From Carnegiea gigantea (lineage: Eukaryota > Streptophyta > Magnoliopsida > Caryophyllales > Cactaceae): a DNA stretch of 64,000 nt. How positions within the stretch are numbered: position 1 is the first letter of the stretch; every line of letters starts with the position of its first letter. The stretch lies in NCBI GenBank assembly GCA_029747015.1, contig JAKOGI010000002.1, forward strand, positions 3,817,501-3,881,500. The letters are read 5' to 3'. The position numbers and the translations under genes are program-made. Under the pieces are notes generated by a model. It had not been told where the DNA came from, made no database searches, and saw only the letters and a list, made by a program, of their open reading frames with translations. This document shows positions 42,301 through 54,290 of this stretch, in pieces.

Positions 42301-45300
42301 AATTGTCTAAATCCATGGCATCCTCGTCGATGTGATATCCCCGTAAGGATTGGGTTTAAAATATAACAATGGTACAATATTTTATTCCAACGAGGACAAA
42401 GGAAGAGGATAGACATTTTCAGCAACAGGAGATTTTTCAGATAAAATGGTTAGCTAAATGGGCCATACTAGGTCACTGCCGTAGTATCTGACAATATTTG
42501 GATGCGACAGCTGACTAAGCAAGTTAATTTCCTGCCATAGGAAACAAAAAAGAATAAGTCAACAGCTTAGTAACACCAAATTCTCTCCGATCCATTTGCA
42601 AGATTTTAGACAATGACGAAAGCGAAGGATGTAAAAGAAAGACCTGGCTCAGTTGCTTAAGACTCTCTCTTGAGTTCTGATCATCAGAAACAGTGCTCAC
42701 CTCCTTTATTGCACACATGTGTCCACTCTCACTGCCACAGTTAGATCAGACATGTAAGTTACAGAAGAATGAAAAGAGCTCAAATATACTAGTTATGTTT
42801 ATCTAGTTTCTAGATTAAAATGTCAATGCTTCACATAAATTACCACTCTGTATATATCACAGCATAGTCTAAAAAATCACAAGTTGAGCTGTTTCCTCTC
42901 CCCAGAAAAGGAAATCTTGCACCCAATAGAACATGAGATTCTGAGACAATTTGCCCCTCCTAAGCACATTCATGAATTCCATCGATTGTGAAACACCCCA
43001 AACACCAAAGCAGCAATCCAAAAGCTTAGTGCATTTGTAAAAGAACAACGGCCCTAAAAATCCACACCTCTACGCAGGACTTTTCATGGTCCCTCAATCC
43101 AGATATTCAGATATTCAATGTACAGGAAGCAAATTTAAAGCAGACGTCAGCTGCATAAAGCTACATTAAAGAATGCCTATAGAAAAGAGCTTCATACTCC
43201 TTAGAAAGCTTCAATGCCACAGCAACAATCTTGTCTTGTGCCAGCTCTGCTGGTTAATGAACATGAATAATCCTAAGGTAGATTACTAGCATAAAGAGTG
43301 GCGAAAGGAGAATATGATGACCCAAAAGAACTCTGGGAGTATGATGGCCCCAAAATGGCAATAATAAAATGACATATAATAAACCTACAATGGGAAATAA
43401 GAGCAGACGATAGATAAGAATGATGAATAAAACTTTCTTTTGTGAAATAAAAAAGCAACACCATATTATTATATGTAGCTTCACGAATATTAAATTATGT
43501 TCAAAGGTATAAGACCAAACCTAGCCCCAATCTATGTGCAAGCAGTAAGGCATGGATACAAGGAACACACTATAGTGTCTTCTCCACACTTCATCGACAT
43601 TGCATTAAAACCTGAAGGTTTAAAATTCTGGAACTAAATCCCATCACCATTTACGTATAGAAAATGTGCCAACAGTGCAAAGCAAGATGGACATGCACGG
43701 ATGATCCCTGACTGCACTGTAAAGACCCACAAATAATTCATAGGTATCGAAGCTAGAAAAACTGGAGTTACCAATGCCTTCTGAACAGGTTCAATCCCAT
43801 CACTGTGTAACACCCCTGCGTGGTAGAGACTACTCTAATACACCACAGCATACCAATTTATCCAGGCAAGTTCATTCTAACCCTAAAACTCAGCTTAGTG
43901 CATCCCAATAAAACAGAAAGGTGTGACCAACAAACACATCAATCGTAAGTTTCCATCGACCCTCTTGCTAGAATTGAATGAACCATTTTGTTTAATTCAA
44001 CATTTCAGTTGACCAAACTTCTTGGCTGATGCCAGTACAATTCAATATTTGTCTATAAAAAATTGAAAGGCATTTAATCGGGCATTTCAGGTTAAAGAAA
44101 TTCTACAACCATAATTATGAGCAATGCTAACCAGTACACAGCTTAAAGTTTACCTGTTAAAGCCAAGATAAACATGCCCAAATGTTCCCCTTCCAAGAAG
44201 CTTCCCTTTCTTCCATTTTGATGGAGAATTATGTGCATTCTCAGGGTGAATTCCAGCTCTTCCATTGGGCACGGAAGGACTGCTGGGAGAACTGGGCGGC
44301 AAAGGCAGAGGATGGGCTAGACTACTTCCCGTTGGAGATTCCAAATTTGAACCAGCCAGCCGTGGATGAAGAGGTGATGCAGCAGCTGTAGCTGTTCTTG
44401 ATCCAGGACCAGGACTCCTTGCCCTTGTACTGTGTTTGCAACATTGCATCACGCCATTAACCAGTATCACAATAAATCAAGTTAGAAGCCTCATGAGGAA
44501 ATATGTGATGACTGATGAGATAGTGTAGTGGCCGTGAAACATCTTAAACGCAATGATACATCATATCCAATAAGTTATCAGGCATGCTCATTACAAGCAA
44601 CCATGACCCACTAGAGTACTAGACCATATGACACAATGCAAAATTTTATAACAATAATCCAAATCCTAAAGTGGAATGTGATGAATTGTAGTTCCTATTG
44701 ACAGGGTATTTTTGCAGGTAAGATCTCAGACATGTTCAACTCTCAGACCTCCCAGCAACGAGATTCAAACTAGGTGTCGTTGCCATCACTTGGACAGAAT
44801 GATTGCAAAGGGAATGGAGACAAAGGAAGGAGAGGAATTCCAATTCTGAAGTTCCATTGTTCGGATAAAATGAGTAATAATAACATAATAAGAGAAAGTA
44901 ATTGATCCCTGTAGCCCATGCCTCAATTTTAAATCTCTTCTAAAGGGGAGAGCTACAACACTTTTAGTGCCTACTCTACGTTTTCCCTAACTTTAAGCTT
45001 TACAGAGATCCTACCCTCATTCATTCTGAAAAGAGTAGAGGGAATCCTTCGGATCTGAGATTGTACAGCAAGACCACTCTGTGTGAGATTTCGGATCAAA
45101 AGAGCTAAATGAAGCCATTCGTTGACTATCCTGTACTCCTTCCACGTTGTGAAGCAGCAAGCTAAAAGGTCTACAGGCGACAGGCACTCTGATCACAGCA
45201 GTAAAGCCACCTACAACTCAGTTCCCGTACTGCCCCCCCCCCCTCCCCCTTTGGTTTTTGAAAGAGAAGGGGGGGGGGGATGGGAGTTTGGAGCCTCATG

Positions 45301-46039
45301 ATTGGCACTCGTGTGATGCTACGGTACACACACTGTGCCCAGAATTACTGAGGTTTCCATCGAAGATGGAGGAACCATGTTCCCATATCCCGATCCAGAA
45401 GTTTCAAAGTACAACCATAAATTGCAAACAAGCAGCCTAATTAAGCTTTACTCCTGAAAGCCTCAAAGATTCAGAGATCAAACTGTATGTAGAACTAAAA
45501 AGACTACAACTTCACCACTAGAAGTTCGAATTAATTACAACTAGATCAAGCCACAAAAGCCTGAAATTAAGGAACCCCACAAACAATTTCAAAGTTAGGA
45601 CTAAAAAAACCAACCTGGAGGGTCCAAATGGAGGATGATCAAGCGGAGTGAGATCATCAGAATTAGACCCATGAGAGCTATTACTGGAAACCGAGGCCGA
45701 CCCAGATTGCAACGATAATCCAACGGCATGATCAATCAACCCAGAATTGACGGGAAGAGGCAAGGGATGCCCAACCACCTTTCTCTCTCCTCCTCCATCT
45801 GAATCAAACCCAGAAAACCCACCTCCGGAACTACCCAACTCTCTGCTATTTCTCGCCAAATTGGGGGACAGAATCCCCGGACCCGATTCGTCGGAGCTCC
45901 GCGGAGACTTCTTCTTGTTCTTATCCGAATTGGAATGGAAAAATTTTGCATTCGGAGAATCGCAAACTAGGGTTTGCGGTTGCTGGGTATTGCTTTCCTC
46001 TTTGCTCTTGTGAGACCTTCTACCCCACCAAGCAGGCAT
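39382..46039 (-). CDS. MAPKKK3: MAP kinase kinase kinase, MAPKKK3 type (MEKK subfamily), 11 coding exons
   Basis: Exons (- strand, 5' to 3'): 46039-45615, 44429-44154, 42731-42644, 42531-42469, 42193-42033, 41927-41852, 41492-41433, 41256-41146, 41046-40810, 39926-39835, 39646-39382. All introns are GT-AG and all joins keep frame, giving 617 residues, close to the Arabidopsis protein (about 609). The N-terminal region (MPAWWGRRS, then Ser/Pro-rich with FSGFDSD and HPLPLP) is the family signature. The kinase domain is about 214-470: glycine loop GRGTFG at 221-226, CAIKEV with Lys243, HRD 337-339, DFG 357-359, MAPE 380-383, then SLGCTILEMATSKPPW. The C-terminal tail has RSITSLPVSPCSSPLRQLG. No stop or broken catalytic residue was seen. 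It should phosphorylate MAP kinase kinases in stress, immunity or development signalling; that role is from the family. Confidence 0.94.
41047..41145 (-). other. 99-nt MAPKKK3 intron with a G15 run
   Basis: The intron between exons 8 and 9 is very short and, on the coding strand, contains 15 consecutive G (plus-strand C run 41100-41114) with further G4 tracts beside it. Homopolymers of this size vary easily and are prone to sequencing error. Confidence 0.9.
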
Positions 46040-46330
46040 ATTGGAATGAAGAAAGAAGACGACCAGACGAGAAAGAGAGAGAAGCGTCTCGATTTGAGTC
46101 TCTGGGTATGAAATTCAATAAGAACAAGGGGTAGAAGAGAGAGCGAGAGGAAATTGGGTAGTAGATATTGAGAGAAGACGAGAGAGAGAGAGAGAGTGGG
46201 AGATTGGGGAAAAGCTCCAGAGGTGGGTGATGGGCGTGGATTGTGTGTGAAGAGAAAGGAGCAGGAAATTAGAGGGGGGACAGAGAGAGAGAGAGAGTGG
46301 GTTGGTTGTATTGTATTGTATCGTGTATTA
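46040..46330 (-). promoter_or_regulatory. CT-rich leader and core promoter region of MAPKKK3
   Basis: On the coding strand the 290 bases before the ATG are rich in CT (several ctctctctctc tracts at 46178-46196 and 46283-46298), typical of plant leaders and pyrimidine-patch core promoters. No clear TATA box was found; sequence further upstream (46310-46350) is AT-rich. Confidence 0.6.
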
Positions 46331-48191
46331 TCATAATCAGTCATAATCATCCACCATCTAACAGGATTGGAGAAAGGAATTTTATGTTTATCCTAGCAGA
46401 GCAACCCTTCATGGGTTTAGGTTTATTATTTTAATTTATTTTTAAACTATCCAAGTCCATCCATCTTCATATTTGTTTAATTAATCTCCAAATTTTGTAT
46501 GACAAGTAACCCAAAAAATTGTTGTTAATTAAAAAGCATTGTTAATCTACAAATATATTAACGCCAAAGCTTCTAGAGTAAAACTAATGCTACATGTCCC
46601 AATTAGAAAGGTTTGGTAAATATATCTTTAGCTAAATCTTAACCTTACCTCACTCCTAGTCTTGCCCCTAACCTATATAATTAATTGTAATTATAAATGT
46701 TAATAAAGAGAGCCATTCAAGAGTTACATTTACATAATTTATTTCAAATATAACTTTTAATTAAAATAAAATAGCTATTAATTAAAATAAAATAGCTATT
46801 GTAATCTCAAGATTATTCTAACTTTTGACAACGTAAAAAATGAAAATAATTTTTTTAGAATTATGGCAAAAATAACTAAAATTTTGATCTAAGGAAGAGT
46901 TCATATCTCACGAAATAACTAGAAATTAGAAAATAAAATCCTTGTTGCATTTATCTATAATATTCAACAACCATTAGTGGTTAAGTTACTGCATGACTTA
47001 TCTGTGCATCATAAAAGATTAAAAGCTAGTTAATTATAAAAGTAGTAGTTTTTAATAGATCAGTCACCTCATTATGTTCTATTCTCTAACATTTTTTCCT
47101 CTAAATGTTCATCTTTTCCTTACTTGTTAGAAAGATACCACTTTTAGTTTTTTTTTTTTTTTGAAAATTGTTTAGAAAAATACCTTATTTCCAAACCGAT
47201 ACTTGTTCATGCGTGTGCTAATGCCTATGGAGTTTAAATGGTAAAAACTAAAACCTATATTATGACAAAAAATATGAAATGCATGCAAAAGAGAAAAGTA
47301 CTTGAATAGAATAGAAAGTAAAAATAGCTATCAATATTCAACAAAATAGTCTAAGCAAATCTAGGGGCAACAATCTAATTGACTTGTATGTTTTGAAACG
47401 ATTTATCAAATGTGACATTCTTTCATCTATACAAGTGAACATGTAACTTAATTTTTAGCTCATCAAAAAGTATACTTATAGAAACTTAAAAGACAAATGT
47501 GACAGCATTCATGATGATAACGCTCAAGTATGCATCTAGCTTGTTTGTTCAACAATTTTATTCTAGCTTAAAAATAAATATGTTTAGAACAATCGCAATT
47601 TGAAAAATTTAGCAAAACATATGGATGCAACATCATCTCAATGAAAAGGTAGTTTGTATGTGCTCGATAACCAATATTGAATTGAGCATCTTCATCAAAC
47701 ACTAGTTATCAACATTTTTCGCTACTTGTTGAATCTCCTATTGCTAATGGTAATCTATACGCAAAACAGTGATAAGATCTCATTAGCCTTTCATGCAAAC
47801 AAAATTGCATCATATTTTGGAAGGGAAAAGTTTATTTTTATGCTTGTCTTGGCATATGTATCAATTTGTGTGCCACAACCCATGCACAAGACTTATACCA
47901 AAGTAGATCTTTTGTATTGATATGGAACGCACATGCGATAAATTCAATCACAGGCCATTCAAGTATAGGTTAATATTGTTCTGAACAAACTAGTTTGGAT
48001 AAATATTTTTAGGTCCATCTAAGTTTGGGCAGGAACCAAATGTGATCATACCTCACTTTTTAAATTGCATCAAGTACCCTAAGTTTTTAAAATTTTCATT
48101 TTTAACCCTAATCCTTAAAGATTTTTAAAAATTTTAGTTTTGTTGCATGTGATGTTCTTTTCATAAGTACTACTTGAAACCCTCTTTCATC
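46331..48191. other. AT-rich intergenic interval
   Basis: No gene recognised. It includes a perfect 21-bp tandem duplication at 46758-46778 and 46779-46799. The rest carries only chance ORFs. Confidence 0.4.
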
Positions 48192-48203
48192 TGGTATCAA
48201 AGC
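48192..48203 (+). promoter_or_regulatory. tRNA-Met primer-binding site of the pararetrovirus
   Basis: tggtatcaaagc differs at one position from TGGTATCAGAGC, the sequence complementary to the 3' end of plant initiator tRNA-Met used by Caulimoviridae. Its position, before the coding part and oriented the same way, supports the assignment. Confidence 0.8.
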
Positions 48204-48299
48204 AACAAGATCAAAAATAATTAAGATAATTAAGTTAATTAATACTTAATTAAGCTACTTAATCTTGTTTAATCCTTGAATTATCATCTACTTGTCCTG

Positions 48300-48900
48300 T
48301 GCCAAATTATTCACATATAATGCATATTCTAGAAGGATCAGCTTCAGTTGCGCCATAGTTAAACTATATTACCGATATAGTTTTAGAATCAAAAGCGAAA
48401 TTAGTGAAAATTAAGACTTGAGTTAAGGTGATAAAGAATCAATTATCTGTTATCCATCTTTCTTTAATCAATGAAGTTAGACATAATAGAAAGTCCGGTT
48501 TAGGCATAAGTATTCTATTTCAGCATAAATATCATTTCTAAAACATAAAAACTAAAAATTCACTTCCTTTGCAAGATATAGAAATCGAAAAAGAAGTAGG
48601 AGAAAAGTCAACTGAAAAATCATTAGAAATGGGAGAAAAAGAAGATAGGGATGGAAAATAAGTAATATAATCTTGCGAAATTCCAGAATATGTTTGATAA
48701 AGAAAAAAATCCAGAAGAATTAACAAATCATAGCTGCAATAGTAGATAAGCAAAAAGTCCTATCTAGTGATAATAAAAAGACAACTAATGTCTAGTTAGA
48801 AGAAGAAATATATGAATACATGAACCTAATTATATTAGAGAATATTGATGTTGTTTGTTTAGAAAAAATTAGAAGAAAATTGAATTAAAAATATGGAAAA
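48300..48900 (+). pseudogene. Decayed coding sequence, possibly the movement-protein region
   Basis: Lys/Glu-rich fragments in several frames, broken by stops. In the order of a caulimovirid genome the movement protein would lie here, but no motif is clear enough to prove it. Confidence 0.4.
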
Positions 48901-50160
48901 TTGGTAGGTGAAAATGAAATCAATAAGATTGGTGAAGAAATTAACATCGATGAAATCAAATCCAATCAAGTTAATAATATTATTTCAAAACCTAAAGAGT
49001 TTGGTGAATCATCTAGAAGAAATACTCTTTTTATGAGATCTAGATATCTTCCGGCAGGATGTACAACTAATTTTTCCTTTGGGTTCAACACAATCAAAAC
49101 CACATCCCTTGAAAAAATCAGTCTTACCCCACTTAGTCAAATGAGTTATATCTTAAACATCGATGGAGTTCGTAATAGAGAAAAAATATTTGAATATTGG
49201 AAAAAAAGGATATGAATAGTTTCCTGAACTTGAATGCCACGTGGTCTGGTGGAATTTTCCTAAACTATATCCAACATAGTTTATTTAGCACTGTAACTAA
49301 CTCGTATGACTCATTAAATGAAGAAGGTAAAAATGTATTAAGAATGATAGAAACACCAACTGCTATGTTCAAAAGATTATATAAGGAAATCGAAACTGAA
49401 TTTATTGGAGCTAAGTTGATTTTGAAGGGAAAAAACTAGAGAATGACAAAGAAATTAATAACATAGAGTCGTGGGACATGAAGTATCTACTAACTTATAT
49501 TGCTGCATTTAATCAATATTTTTACAAAATTGAGCATAATGAAACTAGTTTGGGCATGTTTTGTGATAAATTACTTTATCCGATAAATTCTATAATCAAT
49601 GAAAAATACATTGCATGGCTTGAAAAGGTAGGTGTCATTGATACTCTTGAAACTAGAATTTCGTATTTAAGACAATGGGTAAATCATTAATGTCTTGATC
49701 TCTAAAAACAGAAGAAAACGAAGAAACAATTTCTACCCTATTGGAACACTCCTCATCAATGGGGAAATGAATCTAAGAAGAGAAGAAGACAAATTTTTTT
49801 TAAGAAAAGAACTTTAACAAACAAAGGGGAAAAAATGTACAAAAAAGTATTATAACAAATCTAGTCCTAAAAGGTGTAGATTTTTTTACAAAAGTTGCTT
49901 AGTGTCGTGCAAGAAAAATAGCTATAAGTCTTAGACATACGGAGAAGTAGGTTCTTAAGCGAACGAATGCAAAAATAGGAATAATAATAAGCTTATAGAA
50001 ACATTGAGAATTTTAGACTATTTTGAGCTTAGTGAAGAAGAAGAATTAGACCTAGGCCTAAAAAACAGCAAAGGAATCATTGAAATAGCAATGGAAGATA
50101 AATATAAAGAAAGTGATTATGAAGAAAATAGTCCTATGATAGAAAGTAACTCAATTATTT
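48901..50160 (+). pseudogene. Coat protein relic with basic and acidic tail
   Basis: Three successive frames (48901-49215, 49197-49439, 49478-49690) carry the coat-protein-like core, with the first two overlapping by a frameshift. A lysine-rich stretch follows (49700-49860), then a damaged cysteine region that would be the CCHC knuckle (about 49870-49970), then an acidic run (LSEEEELDLGL near 50030). Core, basic arm, knuckle and acidic tail form the usual layout of the nucleocapsid part of plant pararetroviruses. It is not functional. Confidence 0.65.
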
Positions 50161-51129
50161 TCGAGGAGCAGAATTTACGATAGATAATGAGAATGAAAAA
50201 GTCAAAGAAGATTGGGTCCTTCCTATAATTTAAAAAGACATTATCCACGTGAAATAATGGAAGGTGATTTAAAGATAAAGCAGACTGTGAAAATGATGCA
50301 GAAAAATTCAATCTTATAACTAGGAAAAGATCCTTAAGCATAACAAGGATAGAAAGTATATTTATATCTATGTTGGAAATGACCAAGTTCAAATTACACC
50401 ATTACAGTAATATGACAAAGATATCGATCTCTATGCTCTGGTATGTGATGTCATGCATATCAAATTTAATAATTAAATTATCACAGGGATAAAGACCAAT
50501 CTGGTGTAATGGTCTTGTATAATTGTCGACTTGAATATTGTGTGAGCCTGAAAGATGAATTTACCGAAAATTTCCTATCCCTTAAATAAAAAATTGGAAT
50601 AGACATAAAGAGAGGGGGTTACCCACTAAGGATAGTTTGGAAAATTATCTACAAATTAAGTAATACTATAGATCCAAAGACTAAGGTATGAAAGATAGAG
50701 ATAGAAAAATTTGAAAGTCCTACACTAATGCGAAAAATTCAAAGAATAAAATCCAATCCACAAGTGATAAAGATTAATAGCTCATAGATATTTAGTTTTC
50801 CCAATCCCACAAAAATCAATAAGAAAAATGTGATAAAAATTGATGAAAATAGAAAAATCACAATTAAACACCAATGATTAAGAAGCACTAGTGCAAGATT
50901 AGAATGGGAAGACGGTTCTTCAATAGCTAAAAAAGAGTTTAAAGAAGATGATACAATTAGTATAACCAATGAGATGAATAAAATGAGTTTTGAACCCATA
51001 AGATACTGCGATGATTGAAATATAAGTTTAAGTAGAAAAGTCATTGTACACAAAACGAGGACTGTTAGTGAGCCAATTTATGAGGATGAATTAGTCAAAA
51101 ATATGACTACGGAGATATGTTATGAAGTG

Positions 51130-52760
51130 AACAATAGTAATGCTAACAGCATTTATATCCTAATAAATATATATTTAGAGGGATATAATAGACATGAGCT
51201 GTATGTTTACATCAATAGTGGTTGTTTTGTCAGCTTCGTAAAAAAATCTTTATTTTCAGAATTTAATTGAAAAAAGTAAAGAATCCTATGCAAGTAAGAA
51301 TAGCTGATAATAGCACAATGAGCTAATAAAGCCACATAAGGATTATCCATAGAAATAGGCAGAGTCCAATGCATTATACCAATTATATGAGTTACTTATC
51401 AATCCTCCTATGACATGATTATTGGAAATAACTTTCAAATGTCATATTCTTAATGCACACAAACTATGAGCCAAATCATATTCACAATAAACAGTCACTC
51501 GATTCCTATTGATAAATTAAATAAGGCATTCATTCATCAGAAGATTAAGTTTATACGTAGCTAATGATGTAAGAAGGTAATACTTGCACAACAGAAGTAG
51601 CACTAACAATCTCACTTTAGAGTTATCTATTAAAAAGCATATTACTGAAAAACAAGAGGAATTATGTAAAGAACTCTACTTTAATAATCCTCTTAAGTTT
51701 TGGGACAAAGTTAAGACATTTGCAAAGATTACTTTGCTAAATCCCAACATTATCATCAAGTCAAACAAATCGCTAGTCCCGCTTTCATGGTAAGAAATCA
51801 TTCTAAAGAAAAAAGGAAAAAAGTTAGAATAGTGATCAATTACAAAAAGTTTAATGATAATATTGTATTTTAATAGTTATTATATTCCTAACAAAACAAT
51901 TCTTTTCAATAGAATTCAATGAGCCTCTTGGTTCTCGAAAATGGATTGCAAAAGCAGATATTAGCAAATAAAAATGGATGAAGAAAGTATTTCTTTAACA
52001 GTTTTTAGTGCTGCCCAAGGACATCATGAGTTGATAATAATACCATTTGGTCTTAAAAATGCACCTCAAATATTTCAAAGAAGAATGAATAATATCTTCA
52101 AAAATCTTAATCATTATTGTCTAGTTTACATTGATGATATTCTTATGTTTCCAAGACTACAAACAACACAAAGATGATGTTCTAGGTATCACTCAAAGAC
52201 ACATTGATCATGGTATTATTCTTAATAAAAACAAGTGCATTTATACTGAACAAAAAATTGAATTTTCAGGTCTAGAAATAAAAGTTGGACAAATTTACAC
52301 AAGCCTTTTCTAGAAAAATAGAAAATTTCTCTGAGAAGATTGAATATATGAAGCAATTAGAAAATTTTCTTAGATGTCTTACCTATACTTTAGATTTGAC
52401 TAAAGATTTAGTTAGATTGAGAAAACCATTGCAGCAAAAATTTAAGAAAGAAGTAAGTTGGACATGAACCCTAGTGATTCAAAATTTTGAAAATATGTCC
52501 AAAAATCTTTCCGTTCTCAATTTTTCTAATGAAGGAGTTGATTTAATTGTTGAGCTAGTTGGCAGTAATGAACACTGGAGTACAGTACTTAAAATCAAAG
52601 AAAGGGAAATAATCTGCAAATACCGCAGGGGAAGCTTTAATAAAGCAGAATACAATTATCCCATAATGAAAACAGAAATCCTTACAGTCATAAAGAGAAT
52701 TGAAAAGTTCTTAATCTTTTTAGCCCTAAAACCTTTTCTTATTTGAACTTATTGCAAAGG
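51130..52760 (+). pseudogene. Pararetroviral polymerase relic: protease, RT, RNase H
   Basis: The protease region has the active-site motif near 51214-51225, reading NSGC where the family has D-S/T-G; the catalytic Asp codon has become Asn. A disrupted spacer follows, then RT from about 51800: PFGLKNAPQIFQRRMNNIF near 52040, and the intact catalytic YIDD at 52127-52138. The thumb is split over frames (52131-52467). RNase H is seen at about 52474-52745 (FSNEGVDLIVE, with a YNYPIMKTEI block). The domain order protease-RT-RNase H without integrase is diagnostic of pararetroviruses. Confidence 0.85.
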
Positions 52761-53960
52761 AATACTTGGTTTGTGAAAAAGAATTTATGGAATGTGCAAG
52801 CGCAAGGGCGACTCCTGCTTTGGCAATTATGGTTTAACCAATTTTCTTTCTTTATTGAACATATACAGAGCATATGGTTTAACTCGTGAACTCATCAATG
52901 GTGATGATCAGAACAGAACTCCAGCTGGAAAAGAAGGAAATCCAAAATGAAATGCCATTATTGCTAAAACGGGTTTTTCGTTCAACTAGAATCCTTATGG
53001 ATATTTTGGAATTTCATACAAAAAGTAGATCATACTTTCCTTTGTTATCTTTTGCCTATCTAATAATACAAAGATTCAATCTTTTAAAGTTACAAATGAA
53101 TTACCTTAGGTGTCCTTATGATATTCAAGGAAAAAATAAGTTCCTATATTCAAGAAAAATAGTTCAGTGACTGGTATGCATTCTACATCGACTACTATCA
53201 TAATTATTCCTTGATATTTGGGAATCATGGAGTACTTCAATCTTCTTCCCTAATAGATCTAGAGTTAGTGGTGTTAAGTTATCAATAAATTTAATCCCTC
53301 TAGATAAACCCGTCATGAAAGTATGAGAATACGAGATGGTAGTTTACCTCATGGAAATCTCATATTCAAGGCGCCCTTTCTTTTCATGACTAAGTTTCAA
53401 AAGTGTATGTTCAAAAGAATCATTGATTCTCACATCTTCTAATGGTCCAACAAAAATTCCATATGATAGAAGTTTATATGTCGATGTACATTGCGCAATG
53501 ATCGAGTATGAAAATAGAAAGGAAACTAACCTATTATCTTGTTCAATTAATTGATCTAGAAAGTCCCAATAATCAATGACAAGAATGATTTCTAGAATGA
53601 CAAGAAATAGTTAGTGATCCTTTCTTGACAAGAGCCATTGGATTTTACAACATTTTATCATCAAATGTGGGCATTGATTAAACAAGGAAAAATACTAATG
53701 CATTGTAGAAAAGCTACTTCACTTATTATAGTGATTTGAGCAAATATATGAAAGTAGAAGAAGGTACTTCAGAAGATGTCTTTGATTATCTCTTTGATGT
53801 TCGAACTGGAAAATTCCTATCAGAAAAAAGAGATATCTACAGGAATTGTTTGATGGGATCTAGAGCATCTTAAACATAATGAAGATTTTGATGATTATAT
53901 GGATAATGATGGATTGGAAGATACCATTGAAGATGAAGGCATGTAGAATCTCAATATGGA
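52761..53960 (+). pseudogene. Post-polymerase coding relic of the pararetrovirus
   Basis: Broken coding fragments in at least two frames, among them a frame at 52886-53170 and later stretches near 53330-53420 and 53500-53900. They lie between RNase H and the promoter, where caulimovirids may carry a further ORF. I could not assign a domain. Confidence 0.5.
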
Positions 53961-54054
53961 TGACTAGTCTTGTCGACATTAAATATTCCAAAAGGTTGTT
54001 GCACCATTATGTGTTATCTTGTTAAATCAGTAAAGTAATACAGTCTACTACTGT

Positions 54055-54250
54055 TATGTGAAAGCATCTGCAATAGTATGTGTACTGTAATCATTAGGAC
54101 ATCATATATATTTCATCTTCTCTATAAAACCATAAGGTGATAGTTGTAAAGTGACACACTCATTTAAGCATGCTTGAGCAAAAGAGAAGTTGGGTTTCTT
54201 CATTTCTCTATAATCAAGCATATCTGATGATCTTAGCTGTTTAAGTCCCT
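54055..54250 (+). promoter_or_regulatory. Pregenomic RNA promoter region of the pararetrovirus
   Basis: A TATA box, ctctataaaacc (54119-54130), lies after an AT-rich upstream part and is followed by about 100 bases of leader. This is the position of the full-length transcript promoter in Caulimoviridae. Whether it is active is unknown. Confidence 0.6.
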
Positions 54251-54290
54251 CTTGAAATCCTTCCTTGTGATATTATAATCTCTTGATTAA

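Larger units (their letters stand above)
48192..54290 (+). mobile_element. Endogenous pararetrovirus copy (Caulimoviridae), inactive
   Basis: About 6.1 kb holding, in genome order, a tRNA-Met primer site, a coat protein relic, an aspartic protease, RT, RNase H, a post-polymerase coding relic and a promoter with TATA box. There is no integrase and no LTR, which separates it from LTR retrotransposons. Stop codons and shifts occur in every part. The genus is not certain; the gene order and one large set of frames would fit the florendovirus group of integrated plant pararetroviruses. Such copies are carried passively in many plant genomes. Edges are inferred from the primer site on the left and promoter/leader similarity on the right. 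Confidence 0.85.

Noticed and set aside
44182..46134. Plus-strand ORFs across MAPKKK3 exons 1 and 2
   Set aside because: They are antisense shadows of the kinase exons.
51130..52760. Ty3/gypsy element
   Set aside because: No integrase follows RNase H, no LTRs flank it, and a capsid relic and tRNA-Met site fit a pararetrovirus.
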